DNA of 64,000 nucleotides from Brachionus rotundiformis. Lineage: Eukaryota > Rotifera > Eurotatoria > Ploima > Brachionidae. Of the stretch, positions 35,087-48,018 are shown one piece after another (positions within the stretch are counted from its first letter, which is position 1; each line of letters opens with the position of its first letter). The stretch covers positions 3,300,615 to 3,364,614 of the forward strand of contig JAESIW010000020.1 of assembly GCA_016802295.1 (NCBI GenBank), given 5' to 3'. A model generated the notes under the pieces. It was not told where the DNA came from and made no database searches. It saw nothing but the letters and a program-made list of their open reading frames with translations. Both the position numbers and the translations under genes were made by a program.

Positions 35087-38000
35087 AATCGGACCGTGTA
35101 GCGAGTGGTTCATGTTTTTGAACTTTTGAAAATAATAATTTAGATAAAATGTTTTGAATATTGTTCGAATAGTATAGTTCTCCAAAACCGAATACATTCT
35201 TTATAAACTTTGATTTTTTAATTTAAAATAAATTTTTCAATTAAATTTTTTTAATTCATAATTATAGAATTTTTAGATTTAGTTCGAAATAGAACTTATC
35301 ATAAATTATTTAATTAAAAAATTTAGGATGTTTTTTGTTAAATTGAAAAGCTTTTTAAAATAACAGAAGATTATGATAATATCAACTGAATTTAAATTAA
35401 TATAAATTTTATAAAATAATAGACATTAATTCGTACCAGATTGAGCTTAATTCAAAGATAAAAGTAAATTTAAAGTTTTTCAAAAATCTTTATTGACTTG
35501 CTTTTGAAAAATCGAAAAAAAAGGTAAACTGACTTGACTTTTAATATGTTCGTCCTAAAGCAAGTCACTTATATTGACAAAAATTTAATTATCTCTTGAT
35601 TCATAAAATTTTGATTCATGTAAAAAATTTACTTTTAATTTTAATTTTGTTAAAAAATTTGAGTCATTCAATTTTTGCTAGAGTTTTTTGAAATTAAAAT
35701 TGAAATTGAAGGTGATAATTCTCTAGCTGATAAATAGGAATATTTTCAACTGGTTTTAAAAAAAATTTAAATCATTCTTTTTACTAAATAAAAAATGATT
35801 TTTTTATATTTTTCCCAAGCATCGAAATCAAGTTTCGACTAAAATTTTGACCAGATAATAAAAATAATTATAGAAAATTCGAATCCTTTCTTCACTCTTA
35901 CATGTTGGCTATGGCTTTTTTAATAAGCTTTAAATTTCTTTTTTAGATTACTTTTGAGCTTTTAAAAATTTTTTATACACTTAACTGAGATTACCAAATA
36001 TAAATCGTCAAAATGCTTGATTATTTTACTTGATTCCAAATCAAATTTTAATTAAAATAGGTGAATATTATTATTTTTGTTTTTTTAGAAATATTTTGCA
36101 AAATTTTTTGTCATCTAGATTCCAATAAAATGATTTTGGGATAAATTTACATTAATAAAAGATATCATGATTAAAATTGGTAGCCCAAGATCAAGAAAAT
36201 CTTCAGATGATTACAGAGGCTGATCAGGAAGATTTACCACTAGAAGCAGCTCCATTCCTTGGGCGTATATTTCTCAATAAAAATAGTATCATCTCAGATA
36301 TCATTTTAGTTTTATCTATGAGTAGAAATCCGAAAAAAATTAATTAAAATAACGTGAAAATCTGATTAACATCATAACCCATTTTTAAATAGAAACAATT
36401 TTGAAATTGTTGGAAAAGATTCTGTTCTACCATTAATAGAATGTTTGGATGTAGCCAGGCAAGAAACTGAAACAAATGATAGATAATAAAATTGTGATAA
36501 ACTTGTCCTAATTTTGTCGAAATAATTTTTTCCCCAAATTTTAAAAACATCTATTTGTTTTTTATTTCTTGAAAAACTAAATGAATAAAAGGCAATAAAT
36601 AAAAGAAAAAATACATTACAATAATTTTTATGTCTTATAATAATAATAATAATAATAGTAATAGATAAATGTTTGGTTCGGTAGAATTTAAAAAGTGCTT
36701 GAGATATGTGACTTAACCAAACAAATAACCTTATAAATGATAATCAATCCGATCATTTATTATACATATATCCTTAAATATTTATCATCTCAACTTATAA
36801 AATACTTGGAAAATCATCAATTTCTTTTGATATAACATTTTAAGTAAAGTTGAAATTTTTTTTTAGTTTGCCAAAAAGTGATGAAATTTATGATCAATTT
36901 GTGTATCGACTTTTAAATCTTTAACAAACAGTCATCAAGTACTTATTAGGAGCCATTCAAACTCAATTGAATGCATCTCTCTAGTCTCGAGCTTACAAGC
37001 GTCTCAAAAATTAAAAGTATTTAAGTCATATTCAAAATTAGAATAAAAATTTTTTATTCCACATATTAAAAAGATTAATTTATTAAATTTTATTTTTTTT
37101 TAAATCATACTAAAAAAAATTTCTTTTTATTTTAATTTGTACAAAAATTATCTTTTAGTCTTTTTGAATTTGTGAATCGAAAAAAAGTCAAGAATCTAAG
37201 AGTTTAAATTAAATTTTGATTACTTAAACACAAGATTTTAGAATGTTAAAATGTATGGATTAAATCAACTAAAAATTTTTCAAATTAATTACTAAAATTA
37301 TATGGTTGTGATTTATCTAACTTGCAGCAATGACCCATATTTTTGTCAAAAATTTCTGAAAATCATACATAATTTGTTTGATCATGAATTTTTTTACAAT
37401 TTACAATTAAAACACGAATAGATAAAACAAGATAAGATAATTTTATTCGAGAATATTATTTTTCAATGTTAATCTTTAAGTTATTCAAAGTAAAAAGAAT
37501 TCGATTCATTCAAAAATTCGAATATAATCTTTTTTCTAAACTGATTTTATTAGCTTTGATATTTTAAGCAAAAAAATTGTCTCTTACAAATTAGTTATAT
37601 ATTTTTAAAAATTTTTCTACAATTGATTTTAAAATTTTGATTGATTTTTTGTCATTTTTACCAGAGAAAGGAAAGACAAAGGACTGGAGGGTTTTTCTTT
37701 TCAGTACTATTCTCTTCTTTAATAATTAATTTTGAATTTTAAAGGATAAATTTACTCCGAAAAAACAATAAAATAGATTTTCATCTTTATATTTATATTA
37801 ATTAGAAGAAGATTTTAGGCTTTAATAATTTTTCATTTGAAGTCACCTTAAAATTTGTCATATTATAATTTTATCTATTTATGTTATTTTGTTCTGATGT
37901 CAATACTGTGCAAAAAAGGTAACACATTTGACATGACCATTTTTTAATGAGGAGATGAATTTTTCCAAATTAAAAAAATTGACATTATTCAAATCATCAA

Positions 38001-39164
38001 TGCGCGGAAAGATCAAAATTAGTTAGTTAAAATTTTAAGTCAGCTTGGCGGCAATTTTTATTTTATTAATAAGAAATTTTGTTTAAATAAAAAAATTGAG
38101 TGGAATTTTTTAATCATTTTTATTTACAGACTTTGTTGTTTTATATGATTCTACAAACCAAATTATTTATTTGAAAGGGTTAATTAAATAAGCTAATTAG
38201 TAAAATTCTAGTCTAGTTTGTATAAATATTCACGAAAATGATATTGATATCTCAATGATATTTACCCAAAAAATAGTCTAATTAACTAATCTAAAATGTG
38301 ATAATGCCTTTGTAGACAAAATAATGTGACCAAGTCAAACTATTTAAAAATTTTCTTTGATTTATTTTCAATATTTGGCTCCAAAAAATTTTTTCTTACC
38401 ATTTAATATCAGGAACGTAATGTATGATAAATATTTAAGAATATTAAAAATTAAGTCCCAAATAATGCGAGCGAAAGAAAAGCAAAGTTACTTTGGTAAA
38501 AGCTGATAAATTGCTCATTGAGGGCATTGAGGATTAAACGAATTAGTACTAATCAAAATGGCTATTTGATTTCTTATCAAAATTGTTTTATTTTGTATTA
38601 AATGAAAAAAGAATTTTTTTTTTATTAAAACACAATTAATTGTAAATATTTGTATTTTAATGAAAAAATAACATTTTAGTTATAATACTAAGATTAACCA
38701 AGTATAGTTGGTTGGCAAGCCGTTGATTTCAATGATAGAATGGGACGTGCTTGGTGATCAAAAGATAAAATATTACGTAAACTTGACTATTAATTTTAGC
38801 TGATTTTTTAGATGAATTACAATTAAAATACTTTAATTTTTGCAATACTTAATTGTTTTGGTCTCTAACTTGTTTACGAATTAGACCTCTACTAATTAAA
38901 GATCAGCTTATTTGTTGCGAAACAATCTTTATTTGGTTACACAACTTCGTTTGTTTTATTGCACGTAGCCTAGAATGTAGGTATATTTGGAGGATTTTGG
39001 CAAACACACTCACACTAAACAATAAAACGAAAATAACTGAAAACCACGTCTTTAATCCTTTCCTAACGAAGCAAAATTTTGAAAATTTTATTTATATAAA
39101 TTTGTGAAGCAGTAAAATATAAAAATCTTTGTGTCTTGATAAAAAAAAAAGATTAAAAAGCAAA
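35087..39164. other. about 4.1 kb intergenic
   Basis: AT-rich DNA. A short AAT trinucleotide run lies near 36638-36655. An island with less AT at about 36180-36260 may be an old transposon fragment but shows no recognisable motif. An open frame at 38853-39107 has no protein-like character. Confidence 0.4.
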
Positions 39165-40675
39165 ATGATAGTGGTATTTGTTATGCAGATGGTGCTGATG
39201 AGCCAGTGCCTTTCGTTAAAGGTGACCACAAAAGCACCTAATACAACACGAAGCGCTTTGGAAAACTTGGCACGCTCTCTGGACAAAAATCAAACAGACT
39301 CGGACAGAATCCACTTCATAGTTTCCAAGACCGACTACGAAAATAGAAATGATTTGGACTACAAAAATATTCCAATACTTCTTCCTGCTGATGCGTTTCT
39401 TTCAGCATCGAGCAATGAGCAAAAGATCAAGAACAACTTTTCAAAAATAGCCAAAGAGCTAATCGGCGAAAACCAGACAGAAAAGCTTGTTGAATCAGCC
39501 ACTACCACCACAGAAATTATACCAACCACTACACCTCTTGATGTAAATACTTTTTGTGTTCTTAAAACAGATGGCCTTTACAGCGATCCAAGCGATTGCG
39601 AGAGCTTTGTTATTTGTTTTGCCAATCGAACATTCAAAACAAAATGTGCATACGGTACCATGTGGAACCATATACGCAATCAGTGCGATTTTTCCGAAAA
39701 AGGTATATAAAAAGCTAATTAGGATGAATAAAAAAATTTGTTAAATTAATTTAATTTTAATGTTAAAGTGGATTGTTCAAGGGGCACCACTGTTGTTTCT
39801 TCGACCACCGAATTGGTACCAGAGACTTCAACCTCTTCAACTGTCAGAACAACTGTTTTGGTCAAAAAGCCTAAACTTTTTATTGTTACAAGTAATTAAC
39901 ATTTATTAATTTCCTAAATTAAATTAAATTGCTTAAAATAGGTAAGCCTAATTTGATAAAGCCAGTTGAATCGATGGCTACAACTTTGACCAACAATATA
40001 ATCTTGGCCTCAATTATAATCCCTGCGCTCATTTTATTAGTTGTTTCCATTATTTTGACTCTTTGGTATTGGAAAAAAAAGTTCAAACTCCAATCACAGA
40101 AATTGCATGCCAGCAAAATGCTTTCTAGTCGAAATACATCAAACAATGGATCGGGAATTTCTGAAGACAAGAAAAAAGACGATTTTTTAAAAAAAGTATC
40201 ATCTTTAAGCATATTAAAGAAGTTTTCCAAACTGGCCTCAAAAAATGGTCAAATCAGTCCGATCAGGCAGAAAGAAGACAAATCAAGTGGTTTAAAAAAT
40301 TTGATTCATGTATCTGGCACCAAAGAGGCAAACGTACAGACAACTCTTCCACATGAAAATTCTGGCTATATCAAAGAGGATCCGAATTTGGAAAGATTGG
40401 TACTCAGCGAGAATAAGATATGTGATCCGATAAACATGACAAATTTATCTTCACATTTTGGTGAAAATCACTTAGATTATAATATTGGATCCAGAGCACT
40501 TTATTTGAGCCAACCTTGGGTAAAAGCGCGCTACATGCATGCTCTAGGCTGTGAAAGCATGGAAACCTCCGGAATTTTGACTTTGGACCCTACAATTGAT
40601 CTCGGACATGAAATTAATAAAATAATCGAGACTGGAAGCGAGTCGGTTACAGAATCTGAAGGATATTATGCCTAG
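39165..40675 (+). CDS. single-pass membrane protein with one CBM14 (peritrophin-A) domain
   Basis: Three exons, 39165-39702, 39769-39891 and 39942-40675. Both junctions are phase 1 across 66- and 50-bp introns, giving 464 residues. The order is a signal peptide (MIVVFVMQMVLMSQCLS), an N-glycosylatable linker, a Thr-rich spacer (TTTTEIIPTTTP), then the CBM14 domain, starting FCVLKTDGLYSDPSDCESFV with cysteines continuing through CAYGTMWNHIRNQCDF and VDC. A Ser/Thr stretch follows, then the membrane span (ASIIIPALILLVVSIILTLW) with stop-transfer YWKKKFK, and a cytosolic tail of about 200 residues with Lys-rich and acidic segments. CBM14 domains bind chitin. A membrane-anchored form could tie epithelium to cuticle or lorica; that role is inferred. 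The first ATG with a signal peptide was chosen; an upstream in-frame TTG and other codons lack support. Confidence 0.88.
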
Positions 40676-41929
40676 ATTTAAACAGAAACTGTTTCTTATT
40701 TATTTTATCTTAAATGTCCTGTAAATGGAAGAGGCTGGAATTTTTTATTCGATCTTGTTTTATCGAGATTGATATTTTAAATTATTTAAAAATTTAGCCG
40801 TATTATTTTTCTAAAGTTTTGATGGACATAAATAAAAAAATTCAAAAATTTAACTTGTTTTTCAATTTTATTTTATCTTTCAAAAAAGGAAAAGTAAAAA
40901 TAGTATTTTTCTTAAGATTTAATTAAAATCGAGCCAGAAAAGAAAATGTACATTTTGAATTTTTTAATATGAAAAAAAAGCTTCTAAGTTAAAAAAATTA
41001 AATTCTTGGAAAATATTTGCATTACATTGTTGATTCTTTCATGATTTAATTTTTCAAAAACGAAACCATTTTCAAATAAATTATTTATTTGCAGTTATTT
41101 AGCAATTTAATAATATAATAATAACGTTTTGAATTTTTTTAGAAAATAAATAAGTTTCATAAAGATTGGTCCGTCTTAAAATTTTTTTTCATAAACGCTT
41201 AAATTAATATCTTTAGATAAAAAAAATAAAATTTAATTAATTAATTCCATAAAAAATATACACGAATAAATAATCATTCTAGAATTAAAATTTATTTAAT
41301 TTAACACTAGAATCACCAAACATTTTTTCCTATTTTATTTTAATTCATACAATTTACAAATAAACTAAAATGATTTTACCATGTGAAAAATCTTTTTAAA
41401 GAATAATATAAAATAAATATAATTCAAAAAAGATTAATTTATTTGTACTGTTTGTTCAAAAGATATGAGGATTAAAGAATTTGTAAAACGAGTCAAATGG
41501 CTCGTACGGTGCTAATTAGAGTTAAGTAGGGAAACTATTCCGATTCTTTAAAATAAAAAATTTGCCAAAAAATCTTACCACCAATTTTCAAGATTGTCAT
41601 CTACGTCTTTAAAGATATAAATTTTTATAAACTTAAGAGTTCTTGAGACACGATCGTAAATCTCAACTTAATGAAACTTTTATAAAACAAACAAATTTTT
41701 ATGAATATTTTTAATAAATGGTGCAAGAACAGATACCAAATTTGACTTAAATTAAGATTAAATTCTTCCTATTTTCATTTTATACATACATCCCCAATTA
41801 AAACTTAAAAATCTATATCTGGTTAATCGGTAACTTGGCCACCAGTCAAATCTATTTTTTAATTAAAAATTTTGAGAGATAATATTTTTTTTCAAAATGG
41901 CTTATATTTTCGTAGTATAAAAAAAAATA
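40676..41929. other. intergenic between convergent genes
   Basis: AT-rich 3' flanks of the CBM14 gene (+) and the AT-hook exon (-). No gene is seen. Confidence 0.45.
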
Positions 41930-42181
41930 TTAGTTTTTTCTAGGTCTCCCGCGCTTTCGTTTCTCGGTTTCACCCTTTTTATTTTCTGCTGATCGATTAT
42001 TGCAGCCAATGCTCAATATTTGACTCGATGTAGTCGCTGATTGAACTTGAATCGATGATTCGATGTTGATTTGTGTTGGCCTGAAAACGTTTACATTTAA
42101 AGGACCAGTTGAATTTTCTTTCAAGAACCGGGAGAGCTTTTTCTTGGCGGCCTCTTGAAGAATTTTTCTCAATGTTAAGAT
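41930..42181 (-). CDS. terminal exon of an AT-hook protein, 5' partial
   Basis: An exon of about 84 codons from an acceptor (CAACTATAG, exon start 42181) to a TAA stop. It encodes a basic helix-like start (RKILQEAAKKKLSRFLKE), a polar middle, and the C-terminal end EKRKRGRPRKN. The RGRP core flanked by basic residues is an AT-hook, a minor-groove DNA-binding motif of HMGA-type and chromatin proteins. There is no convincing ATG in frame within the exon. I found no upstream exon whose phase fits within about 300 bp, so the rest of the gene is unresolved or the piece is a fragment. Confidence 0.5.
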   Translation of the reverse strand: MLTLRKILQEAAKKKLSRFLKENSTGPLNVNVFRPTQINIESSIQVQSATTSSQILSIGCNNRSAENKKGETEKRKRGRPRKN

Positions 42182-43910
42182 CTATAGTTGGAAATTCTAA
42201 TAATTCTAATTGATATACAATACTTCACATGCTTGCTAATAAAATTTTTCTTCCAATATTATCAACTGCGAATCTCATTGTTTTCAATTACATGCAATGA
42301 ATAACTCCAAATTTTATATTCTTGTAACTGACCCAAGTTGATTTTTGAAAATACACTTAGCACATTTCTTTTTTTGCTTGTTGATCATTCTTTGACGCTG
42401 TGACCATATAAACGATTCGTCCAGTTTGACTTTATTTCACTATTTATTTTTTAAGCGCACCCATTCAGAATTATCTATTAGTATTAAGTGATAGTTTTGT
42501 TAATCGATAAAGGTGAGAAAAAAAGATAATAATTTTTTTCATAAGGAGAATTATTTTTTCTTAAATCAAAAATATTTTTTCTACTGCAAATATTATTAGC
42601 CTTTCAAAATTATCAATAAAAATTAAAAATTTATTTTTACCATTTAAAATAAGATGATAAACAAAATCACAATAGATAAAAATAAATTGGATAAGAAATA
42701 AAAACAAAAGCATGCCCGTTATGTTTTAGATAATTAAATTTATATTTTTTTCTATTCCTTCAAAATATGAGTTTATAATAATAAAATATGTTTGACAATA
42801 GTTCAAAATCAATTGCTTCTGGCAAATATTTTTAATAATTTTACATCAAAGATATTCAGATAAATTTTGATAAAACCTTTTAGAAGGAATGTTTTTAATT
42901 CGAATTTAAAATGAAAAATGTCTCTTTCTTAAATTTGATAAAACTATTATTTTTTAATTTATATTTTTAAGATAACAAGTTAATGAAATTTTCACTGTAA
43001 TTTTTAGTTTTAAAGTTACGATTGAAAATTATTCAAAATTAAATGTTAAAAAAGGTATTTACAGGTAGGCTAATTGATATGGCTTTAATTTATTTACTTA
43101 AACAGAATTTTTTTTGATTGATGATTTCAGTTTCGAGGTATGTTTAAACAGAAAAGTGACAAATGGGGGTTTGATTTAAAAATATTTGGTCTTTAGTTTA
43201 CTTCAGCTTTTTTAGCCATATTTGTTTTGTTTTTATTTAATTTCATTATTAAGAAAATTCAACAACAATCTGTAAATAAAACTAAAATTTTGAAAAATTT
43301 CCATCATTATTAATCTATTTTTTTAATAAGCGCTTATTTTTTTTATTAACTTTTTTATTTTAAAGAAATTTTATTTTTGTTTATTCAAAACAGTTTAGAT
43401 TAAAAACGAAACAGTCTCAGACAAAAAAAAGAGAAAGTAATTTTTTAGAAAAAAAAGCAGTGGGGCTAAAATTTAAGTTTAATTTTTAAATTAAAATATT
43501 AAGAATCTGAGCCTCAGGCTTCTGAAAAGACGTTTAAAAACATTAATTTAGCTAATAATCGCATGACGCGGGGAATTACCATATTTTGGCTATTAGCATT
43601 ACTCAATAAATAGTTAATTTAATATTAATTTAGCATGTAAATCGCACAAATCTCAAGCACAGTATTTAAATTTCAAGAGTTTTTTATTAAATTATTTCAA
43701 AAAGCAAAAAATATACCTTTATTTATTAAAAATTAAATATCTAATTAAAATAATTAAGCAAAGTCTGTATGGCAACTTTTATTTATAATGCCTGCCAAAC
43801 ATTGCTTTGTTTTTCTTTTTATTTTATTATTTATTTGAATTCAATTTTATGCCATTAAACTTTTTGAATGAGTTTAATTTATATGCCAAAATAGATTTTT
43901 TTGACATACA
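42182..43910. other. intergenic
   Basis: AT-rich DNA. It should hold the upstream exon(s) of the AT-hook gene on the minus strand, if that gene is real, and the promoter of the ankyrin-like gene on the plus strand. Nothing convincing was resolved. Confidence 0.4.
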
Positions 43911-45326
43911 ATGAGTTTGAAAACGATAAGATGGTACATTCGTTCCGGACTGTTTAATGAAGCCCGAAAGATGATTGATAAAGAGCAGAATATAGAATCG
44001 CTGATGTACGACACGGAAAAAAGCGATGCTGACTCAGACAACTTACCTTTATTAGTCATGATTTCCCTAATTAAAGATGAAGAAAACGCACTTGGCTTGA
44101 GTAGGTTGCTGATCGAGAAAGGTTACCATGCCGAGCTGAACGACCGGAACGGTTTGTGTGCCCTCAACTATGCCATAGCTCTTCAACGATCCAAGTTAAT
44201 TACCTTTTTACTCAATTCTTTTCACTTCGAGCTCAATAATTACAGAGACTGCTACAAAAACACCTTTTTTCACTACGTTTATGCCACAAACAATTCCAAA
44301 TTAATCCAGCAATTCACCAATGTATATTCCAAATACTACTCGTTTGATGAAAACTTGCTCAAAAAGCTGGCCAATTGTGATGGACTAAGTGTGCAAGATT
44401 TACTTGACTATTTCCAGTACATGAAAAAGCGGAAAAATTCCAGGAATCTAAGACTTAGTCAAGGCAATGTATTGACCAACTTAAAGACAGAAAACACAGA
44501 ATACATTTTGCCAAAATCGTTCAAATGCAACTCAAATCCAATAGTTATTTGTAATTATATAAATTATGTATTCAATTCGAACTCTACATTAAAAACCGAT
44601 CTTATATTTGTAACAAACAATACTCATTACATTGGCAATCATGACAAAATGACCAAGCAAAAGCTGAGCATGTCTAACCAGGCAAGCAAAGAATTTAAGC
44701 TCAACATTTTGCATCAAATTAAATCACTTAATAAACCCAGTGGACCCAAAGTTTCGTCGGTATTTATGTCAGAAAAGATGAAAAGGAACAAAATTTTGAA
44801 CCTTAGACGGCTGAATCACTCGAGCTTGTCCAATCCGGAAAATTCACGAGAAAGGTATGTTAAGTATGGCTGGAATTATGGCGATGAAGATGAAGCCGAT
44901 TATCAATATTATAAATTTGAAAATCCTTTCTCTGCCAAAGGTCCATCTACTTGGAGAACTGATATAAATTTTTTGTTCGATGACTACTCTGCCATTAATT
45001 CGCCATCATACAGAGCTTCGTCTGCCATGGTGCTCAAGATGCTTGGCAAAGATCCCAGCACGCTAAATTCAAATCCGGAGAACACAGATCCTTCTAAAAT
45101 ATCCGAATCTAGCCAAAACAATATAAACTCAACCAATTCAAGCTTTATTGCCAACAGTTTTTTGTCGCAATCAAAATTAACCAATGTGACAAGCAATAAT
45201 GGACGAGCTGGAATGACCAGTAGCCCCGTAGGAGACAGAAAAGTAAAATCACCTCATCAGCAAACGACCAAACTCGAAACATTTCTAATACCTAACTCGT
45301 ATTTATCCGCAAAAACAAAAAAATAA
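43911..45326 (+). CDS. ankyrin-repeat-like protein, single exon
   Basis: 471 residues from ATG (MSLKTIRWYIRSGLFNEARK) to TAA with no intron, unusual beside its intron-bearing neighbours. Residues about 1-150 resemble degenerate ankyrin repeats: GLFNEARKMID, then LSRLLIEKGYHAELNDRNGL followed by CALNYAIALQRSKLITFLLN, and YKNTFFHYVYATNNSKLIQQ. The rest is polar and probably disordered: a Lys/Arg patch (MKKRKNSRNLR), a YGWNYGDEDEADYQYY acidic-aromatic segment, then an Asn/Ser-rich C terminus ending KTKK. Less AT-rich coding sequence and consistent codon use support a real gene. No signal peptide or membrane span is seen, so a cytosolic or nuclear scaffold is the likely setting. I cannot assign an orthologue; the intronless form could reflect retroposition. 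Confidence 0.75.
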   Translation: MSLKTIRWYIRSGLFNEARKMIDKEQNIESLMYDTEKSDADSDNLPLLVMISLIKDEENALGLSRLLIEKGYHAELNDRNGLCALNYAIALQRSKLITFLLNSFHFELNNYRDCYKNTFFHYVYATNNSKLIQQFTNVYSKYYSFDENLLKKLANCDGLSVQDLLDYFQYMKKRKNSRNLRLSQGNVLTNLKTENTEYILPKSFKCNSNPIVICNYINYVFNSNSTLKTDLIFVTNNTHYIGNHDKMTKQKLSMSNQASKEFKLNILHQIKSLNKPSGPKVSSVFMSEKMKRNKILNLRRLNHSSLSNPENSRERYVKYGWNYGDEDEADYQYYKFENPFSAKGPSTWRTDINFLFDDYSAINSPSYRASSAMVLKMLGKDPSTLNSNPENTDPSKISESSQNNINSTNSSFIANSFLSQSKLTNVTSNNGRAGMTSSPVGDRKVKSPHQQTTKLETFLIPNSYLSAKTKK

Positions 45327-47769
45327 TTTTCCAATTATATTGATAAAAAAAAGTGCTTTAATTGCTTTTGGCAAATTATTTTTTTTAAAATTAATTTCTT
45401 AATAGTAATTAAATTAAAATGATATAATTTAAATGATTTTACATTAATTTTAAAAAAGTATATTTATTTTCATATATTTTTGCTTATCAAGGTTATATTG
45501 GTAGGATTTTTTCTTTTAGATGACAAGTATGTAAATTACAGTCAATATTCCTTGGCAACAAAGAGTAATCATTATAAAATGTTAAAAAGAATAGAAGAAT
45601 TTTTTAAATAATTTAATTTAAAAAAACTACCATTTTTGCTAAATCAATTTTCAAATAATAAAAAATAATTATTATTTAAATATTAAAATTACCGGTATTT
45701 ACATAATGGCAATAAATGATCAAAATCAAACACTCTTAGTGGTTTAAAAACAAACTTTATTTTTATTGCTACCAAGTTGAGCTTTTTTTTTTAATTTTTA
45801 TTTAAATTTCTAGCTAATTAATTAGAACTGGATTAATTTTTTAGTTGAGACAAATTTGTTACTTTTGAAAAAACTATCAATAAATAAACCATAAAAAGAA
45901 TAACAACGATTTCAAAATTTAAATATTATTTATTCTAAATAAATTTTGAAAAATAATCATTTGAATAGTAAAAATACTCTTGATAAATTAATGAACTAAA
46001 TTCAATTTTTGGTATTAAATTTTTTAAAGGATTCAATTATGCTTTTAAACGAAAAACCAACAATTTAAAACATATTTTTTAAATGTTTTTCTTGAAACAT
46101 CAGTCTTAAGTGTTTTTTTATTGAAATAAAGCAATTGTACGTCAGCGTTTATTTTCTTTTAAGAAATCATTTCTTTAAAAAAAATTTTTTAGCGTTATAT
46201 CAAAGTTATTTATAATTTTAAAAATTTGTGGAACAATTACCATCTCTATTTCTTCAAAATCCAGAAAAGAGATTTGAAGGATGTATCTAAGAAAATGTGT
46301 AATAATTGAAATTTATCAAATTTGTTTTATCTTAGCAAATTTTTTAGGTTTTCTAAAATATCTTACCTTTTTATTAATTTTTTTAACATTCTTGCAAACC
46401 ATATTTTAAGCAAAAGACTCATAATTTTCTTAAAAGGGAATGAAGTACCAAATTTTTTTGAATAAAGTGTCCAAATAAACAAACCTGGTATGGTTTTATA
46501 GTTTCGAGAAAATAAATTTAATTTTATTTAGTTAGTAAGGTTTATTTACATACTTAAAAAATTAAAGAAAGGCTTTTTTGGCTTCTAAGTGGTCAGCATG
46601 TGTAAAATTAAACATACCATTTTTTTGATAGTTTGTTTAATTACTTATTTAAAATTATTAAAGAATAGATACTGATTTATCGGTACAGATGATAAGTTCA
46701 TTCAATCTAGTTTTGGTTTACTACCAAGTCCGTATAATGATAAAAAAATCTTCTCAACCAATGAGTATTATATTTTTTTAGCGGTCATAAAATCAAACAA
46801 TCTTTATGTTCTAATAAATTTAATGGTTCTATTACCAATCGGAAGGCCTAAGTATTTTAAATTTTTATTTGGTGGTTTTCTTTAACTCCATTAGGAATAA
46901 AGATATTTGTACTCAAAGATTTGTCTTTTTGAAATCACCGCAACAGATTTACTTTATTTAAAATCTATATTTATAAATAAAATTGTTATATATAATTTTT
47001 CAATTCTGCTCGCAAAGCTCATAGAAAAGTCTTTCTAAAGTCACGTCAGTAAGAAGTATGTTCTTAAAAAATGATCAAAAACTCCAAAAAACATGTTTTA
47101 GAGCGTCTCTTGAGCTTGTCTTTGAATACTTATGGACATCAATAGACATAAGGACCACAGAGGAGAGAAATTAGGTTCTGAAAGTGACCAGTCAGTTTAA
47201 CAAATTCTAAAATTTAAATTTTCAAAATTATATTACTCTGTCAATTTTTAGTGTTTATTTGCACTTCAAAAACCAAAGTCAGAAGAATTTAGTCATTCAC
47301 TTGACTTTTTTTTTTTTTTTGAAAAAAAGTCTCTAAAATTGAGATAATTGTTTAAACTCAAAATTTCAATTATTTATCTAAAAAGGGAACTCTAAACCTC
47401 TCTTTCGTGCTAGAAAACTATTACATAATGACTTTAGAACAATACTGCTTCTTCTCTAATCATTCAATTTTGAATAAATTTATTTAAAAAGCATTAGATA
47501 AATTTATGTTATAAATTAAAATTTTTCTTTATAAATTAATTTTTTTAAATTTTAACCATAAAAGCAAAAAAAATTTGTTATAATTTTATTAATTAGAAAA
47601 AGTTTAAAAAATAATTTTTCTACAAAAAGAGAAATAATAAAGTTGAAAGTTCAAACCTAATGCCAAATCTATGAACCAGAGGTCCTTCATTTAGAAATGG
47701 AAAATAAAGATTCTATCAAAATAAATAATGGTATTTTTTTTCGTTAAATTAATTCAATTAGTTAATTAG
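45327..47769. other. about 2.4 kb intergenic
   Basis: AT-rich DNA with homopolymer tracts (a T run near 47310-47323). A short ATG frame at 47699-47731 (MENKDSIKINN) precedes a GTATTT donor-like site, but it does not join the next exon in a useful phase. Confidence 0.35.
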
Positions 47770-47914
47770 GTGCTCAAGAATGTTCAAGAAGGAAATGAGC
47801 AGCATTTTTTAAAGAGGGGAAGGAAGCCAGGAAGCAAAAACAGTGAGAGTGTTAAACAGAAAGAACAAGTGACCAAGTCTGGAAGAAAGTCTGTGCCCCC
47901 TCAACGACTAGAAT
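47770..47914 (+). pseudogene. possible exon or relic with an AT-hook-like motif
   Basis: After an acceptor-like TTAATTAG there is a gene-like stretch: EGNEQHFLKRGRKPGSKNSE, then VKQKEQVTKSGRKSVPPQ. Two basic Gly-Arg-Lys segments resemble AT-hooks. The composition changes to AT-driven Phe/Leu/Tyr codons right after about 47914, with no donor there. The upstream ATG frame at 47699 joins only out of phase, giving an early stop. It is therefore either a relic or an exon of a gene I cannot rebuild. A link with the AT-hook exon at 41930-42181 is possible but unproven. Confidence 0.3.
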
Positions 47915-48018
47915 ACTTCTCTTTAAAAAAAAACTATTTATTTTATTTGTCATTTAACTTTATTTTATGTTTATTCATTTATTTATTTATGACTTGTGTT
48001 TATATTATTTTTAGTTAA

